Source of the DNA: Candidatus Bacteroides merdipullorum
GTDB lineage: Bacteria > Bacteroidota > Bacteroidia > Bacteroidales > Bacteroidaceae
Length of the DNA stretch: 64,000 nt
NCBI GenBank assembly: GCA_019116045.1
Contig: DXCK01000046.1
Location: 20,549-84,548, forward strand
Reading direction: 5' to 3'
Shown piece after piece: positions 9,512-18,885 of the stretch (position 1 is its first letter; every line of letters starts with the position of its first letter). Made by a program: the position numbers and the translations under genes. The notes under the pieces were generated by a model. That model saw only the letters and a program-made list of their open reading frames with translations, did not search any database and was not told the origin of the DNA.

Positions 9512-9596
9512 TACCCGAAGCGGGACTTGAACCCGCACAGCCATTACTGGCCAAAGGATTTTAAGTCCTTCGTGTCTACCATTCCACCATCCGGGC
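9512..9596 (-). tRNA. tRNA-Leu (anticodon TAA)
   Basis: Minus strand GCCCGGATGGTGGAATGGTAGACACGAAGGACTTAAAATCCTTTGGCC...GCGGGTTCAAGTCCCGCTTCGGGT; acceptor, T arm and long variable arm read by eye. Confidence 0.93.
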
Positions 9597-9612
9597 AGCC
9601 TTATGAATAAAG

Positions 9613-9685
<73 letters not shown>

Positions 9686-9774
9686 AATGGCTTTTTATGT
9701 AGAACGGCTGCAAAGATAGGAAGTTTCCCTTTGCTGCGCAACTTTTTTTCTTGAAAAGTTCGGTTTAAGTTGCC

Positions 9775-11115
9775 TTACCTGTCCAGCAACGCCTTTTCCG
9801 CCTGCTCCATCCGTTCGAAATGGAAGCCTTCCATCGTCTGTTGCATCAGCGCGACGATGCGGTCGTTGCACAGGTTGCCGATGCTGCCTTCGTGCGTGTG
9901 GTGCACCTCTTTGACGGGTTTGAACTTGCCGGCCTCTATCTCCAAGCCCACTTTCTTGTAGGCATCGCGGAAGGGCATCCCTTCGCGCGCCAGGCGGTTC
10001 ACTTCTTCTACGCTGAAGATGGGGTCGTAGCGCGGGTCGTCCAGGATGTGGGTGTTCACCTTGATTTCGTGCATGATGTAGGTCGTCATTTGCAGGCAAT
10101 CTTTCAGCTCCTGGAAGGCCGGCAGGAAGACTTCTTTGATGATTTGCAAGTCGCGGAAGTAGCCCGACGGCAGGTTGTTGGCAATCATCATGATTTGCTG
10201 CGGCAACGTCTGCAGTTTGTTGCATTTGGCGCGTGTCAGCTCGAACACGTCGGGGTTCTTCTTGTGCGGCATGATGCTGGAACCCGTGGTGCAGTCGTCG
10301 GGCAACTTCACGAAGCCGAAGTTCTGGCTGTTGAACAGGCAAGCGTCGTAGGCCAGCTTTGACAGTGTTCCGGCGATGGTGGCCAAGGCGAAGGCCACGT
10401 TCCGCTCCATCTTGCCGCGCCCCATTTGGGCGTAGACCACGTTGTAGTTCATGGAGTCGAAACCTAACAGCTCCGTGGTCATCGTGCGGTTCAGTGGAAA
10501 CGACGAACCGTATCCGGCAGCCGAGCCCAGCGGATTGCGGTTGCACATCCGGAAGGCTGCTTGCAGGAACAACATGTCGTCTGCCAGACTTTCGGCATAG
10601 GCTCCGAACCATAGGCCGAAGGACGAAGGCATGGCCACCTGCAAGTGTGTGTAGCCCGGCATCAGCACGTCCTTATAGGCTTCGCTTTGCCGGATCAGCA
10701 CGCCGAACAGTTGTTCCACTGCCTCGGCAATTTCCTTGATTTGGGCACGGGTGAAAAGCTTCAGGTCCAGCAGCACCTGGTCGTTGCGCGACCGTCCGCT
10801 ATGTATCTTTTTTCCCATGTCGCCCAGCCGTCGTGTCAACATCAGCTCCACCTGCGAATGTACGTCTTCCACACCGTCTTCTATCACGAACTCTCCCCGT
10901 TCGGCTGTGGCATAGATGTTTTTCATCTCCGCCAGCAACGGCTTCAGTTCGTCGGCCGTCAGCAGGCCGATGCTTTCCAGCATGGTGATGTGGGCCATAG
11001 AACCCAATACGTCGTACTTGGCCAGATAGAGGTCCATCTCGCGATCACGCCCCACGGTGAAGCGTTCGATGTCTTTATTGATTTCTACGGATTTCTCCCA
11101 AAGCTTCAGAGCCAT
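9775..11115 (-). CDS. argH: Argininosuccinate lyase
   Basis: 446 aa; MALKLWEKSVEINKDIERFTVGRDREMDLYLAKYDVLGSMAH, signature TTGSSIMPHKKNPDVFE. Confidence 0.96.
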   Translation of the reverse strand: MALKLWEKSVEINKDIERFTVGRDREMDLYLAKYDVLGSMAHITMLESIGLLTADELKPLLAEMKNIYATAERGEFVIEDGVEDVHSQVELMLTRRLGDMGKKIHSGRSRNDQVLLDLKLFTRAQIKEIAEAVEQLFGVLIRQSEAYKDVLMPGYTHLQVAMPSSFGLWFGAYAESLADDMLFLQAAFRMCNRNPLGSAAGYGSSFPLNRTMTTELLGFDSMNYNVVYAQMGRGKMERNVAFALATIAGTLSKLAYDACLFNSQNFGFVKLPDDCTTGSSIMPHKKNPDVFELTRAKCNKLQTLPQQIMMIANNLPSGYFRDLQIIKEVFLPAFQELKDCLQMTTYIMHEIKVNTHILDDPRYDPIFSVEEVNRLAREGMPFRDAYKKVGLEIEAGKFKPVKEVHHTHEGSIGNLCNDRIVALMQQTMEGFHFERMEQAEKALLDR

Positions 11116-11172
11116 ATAAATGAAGAATGATGAATGAAGAATAATGATGCTTCTGTTTTCGTCCCCTGCTCC

Positions 11173-11586
11173 TTATTCGTAGGGAATCACGGCCAGCATG
11201 TCTGCCATCTTTTCCAGTCCTTCCTGCAATGGCTTTTGCACCATGGCCTTCATGAACGGGTTCAAGTCCATGCCTATGGTCAGTTTTATTTTACATTCCG
11301 TTTCTGCCACGGGCACAATCTGTATCCACAGGTTGAAAGGCAGGGGCGAAGAAGTAGTTCCGAATTTGATACACTTCTCCGGCTCACGCTCTACAATCTG
11401 CAGGGTGATGCGTCCCACCGGTGCTGCTTCGAAGCTCAACGAGTCGGCGTCGAAAGCCAATCCTTTTACTTTGTCTTCCGGGATGCGGTCTTTGATTTTT
11501 TCCAAATTGTTCAAATCCGACAATTTGGCATACACGGCCGCCTGTGGGGCGGACACGTGTTTGATGCTGCTTTCAAATTTGGTCAT
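11173..11586 (-). CDS. SRPBCC-like family protein
   Basis: 137 aa MTKFESSIKHVSAPQAAVYAKLSDLNNLEKIKDRIP...; START/SRPBCC-like. Confidence 0.7.
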   Translation of the reverse strand: MTKFESSIKHVSAPQAAVYAKLSDLNNLEKIKDRIPEDKVKGLAFDADSLSFEAAPVGRITLQIVEREPEKCIKFGTTSSPLPFNLWIQIVPVAETECKIKLTIGMDLNPFMKAMVQKPLQEGLEKMADMLAVIPYE

Positions 11587-11595
11587 TCGCGGTCT

Positions 11596-12234
11596 TTATT
11601 TGGCTGCGTCCCAGTGAGCGGGGTCTTTTCTCCATTCGTTCAGTGTCTCGATGTCTTGCTCTTCGATGTAGCCTGTGCGCAGGGCCACGTCCATCACTGC
11701 TTCGTAGTTGGTCAGGGTCACCAGCGGCACCTTGGCCTCTTTGAACGCTTTTTCAGCCACGGGGAAGCCGTAGGTGTAGGCAGCCACCATGCCGATGACT
11801 TCACAACCGTCGCGACGAATGGCATCGACTGCTTTCAGGCTGCTGCCGCCTGTCGATATGAGGTCTTCGACCACCACCACCTTCATGCCCGGGCGCAGTT
11901 CGCCTTCTATCAAATTTTCCAGACCGTGGTCTTTCGGCGTGGAGCGTACATAGACAAAGGGCAGATTCAATGCGTCGGCCACCAATGCTCCCTGCGGGAT
12001 GGCACCCGTTGCAACACCGGCGATGGCATCCACTTGCCCGAAACGTTCCAGAATCAGGCGTGTGATTTCTGTCTTCACAAAACTGCGGAGCGAGGGATAG
12101 GACAATGTCTTGCGGTTGTCGCAGTAGAAAGGCGACTTCCAGCCCGAAGCCCACGTGAACGGGTTGGCCGGTTGAATCTTAATAGCTTTGATTTTTAGTA
12201 GTTTCTCAGCGAACAGTCTTTCTAAGGTTTTCAT
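11596..12234 (-). CDS. pyrE: Orotate phosphoribosyltransferase
   Basis: Start trimmed to MKTLERLFAEKLLKIKAIKIQPANPFTWASGWKSPFYCDNR; PRPP motif VVVVEDLISTGGSS. Confidence 0.95.
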   Translation of the reverse strand: MKTLERLFAEKLLKIKAIKIQPANPFTWASGWKSPFYCDNRKTLSYPSLRSFVKTEITRLILERFGQVDAIAGVATGAIPQGALVADALNLPFVYVRSTPKDHGLENLIEGELRPGMKVVVVEDLISTGGSSLKAVDAIRRDGCEVIGMVAAYTYGFPVAEKAFKEAKVPLVTLTNYEAVMDVALRTGYIEEQDIETLNEWRKDPAHWDAAK

Positions 12235-12337
12235 AGCTAACCAAATGTTTAGTGGTAAAATCAACTGCAAAAGTATATAAATGGAATGATATAAGAAAAG
12301 AGTAAGACGATATTTTTTTTCAGCATGTTTATTTGTC

Positions 12338-12811
12338 TTACCATTCATCTTCGTCCACGCTCCCGATGCAGAGGCGGATGTCGTCGGCTGAAAAGCCTCG
12401 CCCTAATGCGAACCGGGTCAGCTTCGCGCGACATTCAAAGCCGTCGGTATTGTGAATACTTTTCTTTTTTGACTCCAGCAGGGCTTTCAAGGCGGCCAAG
12501 TATTCTTCGGTGTCTATCTCGGCCAGCAGCGGGCGGTAGATTGCCGGCTCTATGCGCTTTTGGCGCAGGGCCAGGTCGATTTTCAGTTTCCCCCACTTGG
12601 CAAAGCGGAATTTGTCTTGTATGAAAGCGCGGCTGTAACGTCTCTCGTCGATGAATTTGTCTTGCTCCAGCCGATCGGCAATCCGGTCGGCCATGTCGTG
12701 GGGCACCCCCTTGCGCACGAGTTTGTCGGTTACTTCGCTGCGGCAATGCTCGGCTTGCGCACAGTAAGCTTCCATGCGTTTCAGTTCTTTGTTCTCGTCA
12801 GTTTCGTTCAT
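12338..12811 (-). CDS. recX: Regulatory protein RecX
   Basis: 157 aa; MEAYCAQAEHCRSEVTDKLVRKGV...RYSRAFIQDKFRFAKWGKLKIDLALRQKRI. Confidence 0.9.
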   Translation of the reverse strand: MNETDENKELKRMEAYCAQAEHCRSEVTDKLVRKGVPHDMADRIADRLEQDKFIDERRYSRAFIQDKFRFAKWGKLKIDLALRQKRIEPAIYRPLLAEIDTEEYLAALKALLESKKKSIHNTDGFECRAKLTRFALGRGFSADDIRLCIGSVDEDEW

Positions 12812-13674
12812 AGTTGTGAATGATATTTGTCAGAAACGGGCCGTCGGGCCATGGCGAAGCGGTCGTTTCCGCTCAAATCCTTTTCAACCCTTATGTCTGT
12901 GTAGCCTTGGCCTTCCAGCAGTGCCGCCATTTCGCGGCCGAATGTGCGGTTGATTTCAAAATATAGCCGGCCACCCGGTTGGAGCAATTTTTGTCCCAGT
13001 TGTGCAATGTGCCGATAAAAGAGAAGCGGGTCGTTGTCGGGTACGAAAAGCGCCCCGGCAGGCTCGTACAGCAGCACGTTGGGCGCCATGCCGGCCTCTT
13101 CGGATTCGGTCACGTAAGGCGGGTTGCTGACCAGGACGTCGAATCTCGTTGTCGCCTCTGGGTCGTGTGCCAGTACATCCTGCTGCCTGAACACGACGTC
13201 GGCTTCCAGCCGCTTGCTGTTGGCACGCGCCACAGCCAAGGCCGCCGGCGAGATGTCCCACGCCTCGACGTATGAACCCGGCACCTCCAAGGCCAGTGTG
13301 ACGGCAATGCACCCGCTGCCTGTGCCAATGTCCAGCACGTGCGCTCCCGGTGCGGTTTCTTTCAGCACACGTTCCACCAGCTCTTCTGTCTCCGGTCTCG
13401 GAATCAGCACGCCGGGGTCTACGCCGAAGTCGCGTCCCAGAAAACGGGCTTTCCCCTCTATGTATTGCAGGGGCTCGAAGCGCAACAAGCGTTGCACGAT
13501 GTCATCCAGTTGTTGCCCGGCTTCTGCGTCCGGACAGAGCGGCTCGTTCAGCACGTAACTTGTCGGCCGTTGTCCCATCATCTCGCAGCATACGATGCGT
13601 GCCAAGGCTGCCGCTTCGCGGTCGTCGTACTTGGCTTTCAATAGGTTACGCAGTTCGGCAGGGGTCAGGTTCAT
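12808..13674 (-). CDS. prmC: Peptide chain release factor N5-glutamine methyltransferase
   Basis: Start trimmed to MNLTPAELRNLL; LIPRPETEELVE, DIGTGSGCIAVTLA, VSNPPYV motifs. Confidence 0.95.
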   Translation of the reverse strand: MNLTPAELRNLLKAKYDDREAAALARIVCCEMMGQRPTSYVLNEPLCPDAEAGQQLDDIVQRLLRFEPLQYIEGKARFLGRDFGVDPGVLIPRPETEELVERVLKETAPGAHVLDIGTGSGCIAVTLALEVPGSYVEAWDISPAALAVARANSKRLEADVVFRQQDVLAHDPEATTRFDVLVSNPPYVTESEEAGMAPNVLLYEPAGALFVPDNDPLLFYRHIAQLGQKLLQPGGRLYFEINRTFGREMAALLEGQGYTDIRVEKDLSGNDRFAMARRPVSDKYHSQL

Positions 13675-13821
13675 GCTGTTTCGGATTTTGTGGGCGCAAA
13701 AGTAATGTTTTTCTTTTAAATACTTCATCCTTCTTCTTTGAAATGTTTGGGGGCGGTTTCCCTTTCCGGCCGGACGCATGGGCGGAAGGGGGTGGATGAT
13801 AAATAATCTGTATACCGATAT

Positions 13822-13909
13822 GTTCCAAATACGTTCTTTGTTCGTGTCTATACACTCGAACTTGGTACGAGCCGGGTACGAGCCGGGTACGACCTTGGTC
13901 CCTGGGTGG
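13822..13909. repeat. Dispersed repeat family B copy 1
   Basis: GTTCCAAATACG...TTCGTGTCTATACACTCGAACTTGGTACGAGCCGGGTACGAGCCGGGTACGACC; matches 28963-29055 (inverted) and 63321-63410. Confidence 0.85.
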
Positions 13910-14159
13910 CTCGAGAGAAGCAGGAAGGTAATAAATGCGTACAATTTGTGGCCTCGTGAGAAGCTTGGATTCGCTGTTGTGCAGTGTGGCAGGACGGTTA
14001 TAATGTTAAAAGACTGAATATTGCTTAATTTTTCATTGAATAATAGCGCCTATTATAAATTATATATGTATATTTGCAGTTGCAAAGAAAACATTGCATA
14101 CAAAGAAACAAATGGATATGAGTATGAGGGCGGTATTGAATGAAAAACGTTGTGTAACC

Positions 14160-14245
14160 GCAGGTAACACCGATAGGACTGGTTGTCGCAGATTTCGCGT
14201 CTGTGCAAATCGCTTTTATCTGTGTTGTCTGTGGTTGAATTTTTT
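14160..14245. repeat. Degenerate intergenic repeat
   Basis: AACCGCAGGTAACACC...CGCAGATTTCGCGTCTGTGCAAATCGC...ATCTGTGTTGTCTGTGGTTGAA; near-palindromic. Confidence 0.4.
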
Positions 14246-14331
14246 GTTTCGTCATCGGATACTGATATGTTAAAAACAGGAAAGTAATTTAATTTTTTAG
14301 GTTAAATGGGTGGAATTTATAATTTATAAAC

Positions 14332-14339
14332 TAATTTTG
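14332..14339 (+). promoter_or_regulatory. Bacteroidetes-type -7 element
   Basis: TAATTTTG matches TAnnTTTG and directly precedes the hairpin/terminator series at 14371-14478; -33 element not obvious. Confidence 0.5.
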
Positions 14340-14480
14340 CGTAATTATTTTGCCGTGAGGCATGGATATGTCCCTGCGGTTTAGAGAAATCGTAGGGAAC
14401 AGAGGATTCCTCAGGGAGTCCTTGTCGTTTATTTGTTTTGTTTGCGTGAGGGTATATCGGTTGATATGCCCTCTTTTTGT
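14340..14480 (+). ncRNA. Candidate small RNA with intrinsic terminator
   Basis: 12-bp hairpin 14371-14398 (loop AGAG), 7-bp hairpin 14404-14421, then GAGGGTATATC-GGTT-GATATGCCCTC-TTTTT (14448-14478). Confidence 0.6.
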
Positions 14481-14741
14481 AGGTGCGTGTTCTTCGGATG
14501 CTGTGGAAGTCGTTTGAAGTCGTGTTGTGCCGTGTGAAGTTCTTTTCACGGATAAATGTAGCGTTGTTTTTTAATCCTTGTTTTGATACGGATAGGTACT
14601 TCGTTTGGTAGAATGGGAGGCGGAAGTGAAAAAGTAAGACGGATGTGCCTTCGATTTGGAATTATTTGTTTACATTTGTACGCACATTGCATTTGCTATG
14701 TGTCTAATTATGAGTATTAATTAATGAAACAAAGAAGAGAA

Positions 14742-15425
14742 ATGAAAAAAGGATTCTTGATCGGTATTTTAACAGTCTTTGCTTTGCTGCTTGTTGTAAA
14801 TGTAAGTGCTCAGGAACGCGCTTTGGGCAAAGACCGCAAGTCATTGCAGAAGTATGAAAAAGTGTTGAATAAAGATTTGAAGAAAAAAGCCTTGAAGGAG
14901 GCACGCAAGGAAGCCAAGCGCCTGACGAAAGAGGGATTCCGCACGCCTGTGGGCAAATTGCCGCTGGACAAGCAGATTGAGGACGCCTGGCAGAAGCAGG
15001 CAGAGCTGGATATGGAGGGAAATCCGTATTGGTATGTGGCATCTGCACGGGTGATTGCAGGCAACCAGTCGGCTGCCGTTTTGCAGGCTACGAATGCTGC
15101 CAAGATTGACCTGGTGGGACAGATACAGACTAAGGTCACTCAACTGATTGAGGAAAAAACCGCCAATGATGATATGGGGCAGGAAGAGGCTGCCAGCCTG
15201 AAGAGCATGGTGGCTACCAGCAAAAGCATTATCTCGGGGACGCTGGGACGTGTGCTGCCGCTGGTGGAAGTGTACAGAACGTTGCCCAACAAGAATGTGG
15301 AAGTGATGGTTACCATCGGTTGTACGGCTCAGATGACCAACGAGGCGGCTGTCAAGGCCATGCGTGAAGAGTTGGCCAATAAGTCGGAAGATCTGGCTAA
15401 GGAGTTGGATAAACTGGGCTACTAA
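14742..15425 (+). CDS. Exported LPP20-like protein
   Basis: Signal peptide MKKGFLIGILTVFALLLVVNVSAQ; YWYVASARVIAGNQSAAVLQATNAAKIDLVGQIQTKV resembles LPP20-type proteins. Confidence 0.6.
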   Translation: MKKGFLIGILTVFALLLVVNVSAQERALGKDRKSLQKYEKVLNKDLKKKALKEARKEAKRLTKEGFRTPVGKLPLDKQIEDAWQKQAELDMEGNPYWYVASARVIAGNQSAAVLQATNAAKIDLVGQIQTKVTQLIEEKTANDDMGQEEAASLKSMVATSKSIISGTLGRVLPLVEVYRTLPNKNVEVMVTIGCTAQMTNEAAVKAMREELANKSEDLAKELDKLGY

Positions 15426-15434
15426 CAGAGGGTG

Positions 15435-16259
15435 ATGGAGAATTGTTGCGGCCTGATGGAAGTGCGCAGGTTGGCGAAATGGGTGCTTCTCTTGGCAATA
15501 ATGGCTTTTTCCGTGCCCCTGAATGCCCAGAAAATCGTGAAGGTGAAAAATGTGCAGGGACGCTGGCAGGTGAGTGATAACATTACCTTGAAAGAGGCGG
15601 AGGAACGAGCGTTGAACGAGGCCAAGAAAGAAGCTTTGCGGCGTGCCGGGGTGATGGAGAATGTCTGGTCTGTTTTTGGGCAAATTACCCAGGAAAGTGG
15701 GACTGAGTTTGAAGAGGCGTATTCGCAGATGAACATCTTGGCCATTGGAGGGATGGTAAATATTACCAAACAGAAAGTGGAAGAAGTGTGGGACACCGAT
15801 ACGCGCAGCTTGTACAAGGTGGTGACCATCGATGCCGAAGTGAAGAAGGACGATGAGGCTGACAAGGCGTATGCTTTGGAGGTGAGCGGGTTCTCGCCGG
15901 TCTATAAGGTGGGCGATTCGTTTACGTGTAAGTTGCGCGTGTTTGGGACTAATTCTTATTTGAAGTTTTTCTGGTTTGACAGTAATGGAGGCTCGCTGCT
16001 CTATCCCAATGATTACGAAGGCAATCAACAGTTGGAGGCGGGAAAGGAGTACCAGCTACCGTTTCATTATGGTGTGCAATATTTGATGGATAAGCAGTCT
16101 GCGGACAGTGGGAGCGAAAAGATTAACATGATGTGGGTGGCTACGAAAGATGATATTCCTTTTACGGGCGAAGTGACTTACGAGAATGTGTTAAAGTGGA
16201 TTTATGCCATCCCTAACAGCCGGCGTTGTGCACACTATGATATGGTGATGATAAAATAA
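15435..16259 (+). CDS. Exported DUF4384-like protein
   Basis: Signal peptide; C-terminal SFTCKLRVFGTNSYLKFFWFDSNGGSLLYPNDYEGNQQLEAGKEYQLPF resembles DUF4384. Confidence 0.6.
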   Translation: MENCCGLMEVRRLAKWVLLLAIMAFSVPLNAQKIVKVKNVQGRWQVSDNITLKEAEERALNEAKKEALRRAGVMENVWSVFGQITQESGTEFEEAYSQMNILAIGGMVNITKQKVEEVWDTDTRSLYKVVTIDAEVKKDDEADKAYALEVSGFSPVYKVGDSFTCKLRVFGTNSYLKFFWFDSNGGSLLYPNDYEGNQQLEAGKEYQLPFHYGVQYLMDKQSADSGSEKINMMWVATKDDIPFTGEVTYENVLKWIYAIPNSRRCAHYDMVMIK

Positions 16260-16268
16260 CGATAGGAC

Positions 16269-17717
16269 ATGAGGAAAACGAGAAATATCTTTGCCGTCTG
16301 CTTGCTGCTTTGCTTGGCAGGGCCTTTGTGGGCGCAGGATAATGATTTGGAGAAGGCGTTTGATGAGTTTGCCACGCAGCAGTCTCAGACTTTTAATGAC
16401 TTTAAGTCGAAAGCGGATGCGGATTTCGAATCATTCTTGCGGGAAGCGTGGCAAGCTTTTGATGCTTTTGAACCGGAGATTGCACCTGTGAGGCCGGAAC
16501 CGGTAAATCCGGTAGAGTTTGATAAATCCAAGCCTGCTGTTTCGCCAGTTGATATTCGTCCCGGCGAGGTAAAGATGGTTGAACCGTCGCAGGAACCAGT
16601 AGGGGTGCCCGTGCCTTCGGTTGGGGCAGGACAGTCGTCGCGCAGGACGACAATGACATTTTATGGGACTGACATAGAGGTGGCTGTCGATGCGCTGAAG
16701 GGTTTTTCGTTGGGGGGCATCCAAGAAGGGGATGTGGCCGATGCCTGGCGGGCTGTGTGTGGCATGGATTATGAGCCGCTGTTGAGTGACTGTTTGCGTG
16801 TAAAGAAGGAATGTAACTTGGGAGACTGGGCTTATTTGCAACTGACTAAGCAGATTGGGCTGGAATTGTATGGAAAGGAACGGCCTGACGAGGTGGCTTT
16901 CCTGCAAATGTTCTTGTTGAATAAATCTGGTTACAAGGTTCGTCTGGCCAAGATAGACGATGGGCTTCATCTGTTGGTGGCGCCCGGCAGCACGATTTAT
17001 GGTTCGCCTTATCTGCGCCTGAACGGTGAGAAGTATTATGTCTTTGAACCTCAGCCTGGAGCTTCTATGCGCATTTATACCTATAAGCAGGATTTTGCCG
17101 ATTCCAAGAATCAGGTGAGTCTGAGCATGGAGAACGTGCCGTCGTTTTCGATGGTGGAAGAACCGCGTACGTTTGTTTCGGCCGACGGGCGTGTGACAGT
17201 GCAGACGGCAGTCAACCGGAATCTGATGGATTTTTATCGTGATTATCCGCAGTGTGACGTGGTGTTGCACTATAAAACACCGCTGAGCAAGAATTTGCGT
17301 GAGGATTTGTACCGGCAGTTGCGGCCTGTGGTCGAAGGGAAGTCGCAGGCAGAGGCTGCCAATGTGTTGCTGGACTTTGTGCAGACCTCTTTCCAATATA
17401 TGACAGACGGTGAGCAGTTCGGTTATGAAAAACCATTTTTCCCTGACGAGACGTTCTATTATCCTTATTGCGATTGCGAGGATCGTGCGATGCTGTATGC
17501 CACGTTGGTGAAAGACTTGCTGGGGCTGAAGGTCGTTTTGTTGGATTATCCCGACCATATTGCTTCGGCTGTGTGTTTCACGGAAAAGGTTCCCGGTGAT
17601 GCGGTGGTGCTGGCAGACGGGACTCGGTATGTGGTATGTGATCCTACGTATATAGGTGCTCCGGTAGGTCGTTGTATGGATTCGTATAAAAACGTGAGTC
17701 CGGATGTTATCTTTTGA
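16269..17717 (+). CDS. Exported transglutaminase-like protein
   Basis: 482 aa, signal peptide; Cys-His-Asp layout YPYCDCEDRAMLYATLVKDLLGLKVVLLDYPDHIASAV...YVVCDPTYIGAPVG. Confidence 0.7.
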   Translation: MRKTRNIFAVCLLLCLAGPLWAQDNDLEKAFDEFATQQSQTFNDFKSKADADFESFLREAWQAFDAFEPEIAPVRPEPVNPVEFDKSKPAVSPVDIRPGEVKMVEPSQEPVGVPVPSVGAGQSSRRTTMTFYGTDIEVAVDALKGFSLGGIQEGDVADAWRAVCGMDYEPLLSDCLRVKKECNLGDWAYLQLTKQIGLELYGKERPDEVAFLQMFLLNKSGYKVRLAKIDDGLHLLVAPGSTIYGSPYLRLNGEKYYVFEPQPGASMRIYTYKQDFADSKNQVSLSMENVPSFSMVEEPRTFVSADGRVTVQTAVNRNLMDFYRDYPQCDVVLHYKTPLSKNLREDLYRQLRPVVEGKSQAEAANVLLDFVQTSFQYMTDGEQFGYEKPFFPDETFYYPYCDCEDRAMLYATLVKDLLGLKVVLLDYPDHIASAVCFTEKVPGDAVVLADGTRYVVCDPTYIGAPVGRCMDSYKNVSPDVIF

Positions 17718-17851
17718 ATGTTAAATATTATAATATTTGTCATTCAGGTCTTTTTTCAATCCGGTATTGTCATCTGCGTCTATCAAAATTGTGTATTTTT
17801 GCAGAGTGAACAGTGTAATTGTTCGTGAATATTGTAATATACATAAGTATC

Positions 17852-18868
17852 ATGCAGAGGTTAATTAATGACATTGTTGAGCGCGCCAAGGCGAACCGCC
17901 AACGCATTGTTCTTCCCGAAGGTACGGAAGAACGCACTTTGAAGGCTGCTAATCAAGTATTGACAGATGGTGTTGCCGACCTGATTCTGTTGGGAAATCC
18001 TGACGAAATCCATGCTTGTGCCAAAGAGTGGGGTTTGGGAAATATTGATAGGGCTACTATCATTGACCCGGAGAACAATCCTAAGAAAGAGGAATATGCC
18101 CAATTGTTGTGCGAGTTGCGCAAGAAAAAGGGGATGACTATTGAGGAGGCCCGCGAATTGGTGCTGAATCCGCTTTATTTGGGTTGCTTGATGATAAAGA
18201 ATGGAGATGCCGATGGACAGTTGGCTGGTGCACGCAATACGACAGGCAATGTGTTGCGTCCTGCTTTACAGATCATAAAGACGTCTCCGGGCATTACGTG
18301 TGTGTCGGGGGCCATGCTGTTATTGACCCATGCTCCGGAGTATGGACAGAATGGATTGCTGGTGATGGGTGATGTGGCCGTTACGCCGGTGCCTGATGCC
18401 GGACAGTTGGCTCAGATTGCTGTGTGCACGGCCCGTACGGCGCAGGCTGTAGCAGGTCTTGACCCTAAAGTGGCTTTGTTGAGCTTCTCTACTAAAGGCT
18501 CTGCCAAGCATGAGGTGGTGGACAAAGTGGTGGAGGCTCTGAAGATTGCCAAGGAGATGGCTCCTGATATTGCTATTGACGGAGAATTGCAGGCTGATGC
18601 TGCTCTTGTGCCGGAAGTCGGAGCCAGCAAAGCGCCGGGTTCGGCCATTGCAGGGCATGCCAATGTATTGGTTGTTCCGTCGCTCGAGGTGGGCAACATT
18701 TCCTATAAATTGGTACAACGCTTGGGACATGCCGATGCTATCGGCCCGATTTTGCAAGGCATTGCTCGTCCGGTCAATGACTTGTCTCGTGGTTGTTCCA
18801 TCGAAGATGTGTATCGTATGATTGCCATTACAGCCAACCAGGCTATTGCTGCTAAGAACCAGAAATAA
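17852..18868 (+). CDS. pta: Phosphate acetyltransferase
   Basis: Start trimmed to MQRLINDIVERAKANRQRIVLPEGTEERTLKAA; 338 aa; upstream of ackA. Confidence 0.96.
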   Translation: MQRLINDIVERAKANRQRIVLPEGTEERTLKAANQVLTDGVADLILLGNPDEIHACAKEWGLGNIDRATIIDPENNPKKEEYAQLLCELRKKKGMTIEEARELVLNPLYLGCLMIKNGDADGQLAGARNTTGNVLRPALQIIKTSPGITCVSGAMLLLTHAPEYGQNGLLVMGDVAVTPVPDAGQLAQIAVCTARTAQAVAGLDPKVALLSFSTKGSAKHEVVDKVVEALKIAKEMAPDIAIDGELQADAALVPEVGASKAPGSAIAGHANVLVVPSLEVGNISYKLVQRLGHADAIGPILQGIARPVNDLSRGCSIEDVYRMIAITANQAIAAKNQK

Positions 18869-18885
18869 CCCATTAATCTATAAAC

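Noticed and set aside
13675-13944. N-terminal extension of prmC in the ORF track
   Set aside because: Extension reads through repeat family B; the conserved protein starts at MNLTPAELRNLL (13674).
14100-14270. ~50-aa Cys/Arg-rich ORF (MDMSMRAVLNEKRCVTAGNTDRTGCRRF...) after a TATATTTG promoter-like site
   Set aside because: Most of it overlaps a degenerate palindromic intergenic repeat; no family resemblance and no clear RBS.
14841-16028. 395-aa minus-strand ORF opposite the LPP20/DUF4384 genes
   Set aside because: Spans two supported genes; His/Gln/Leu-rich shadow frame.
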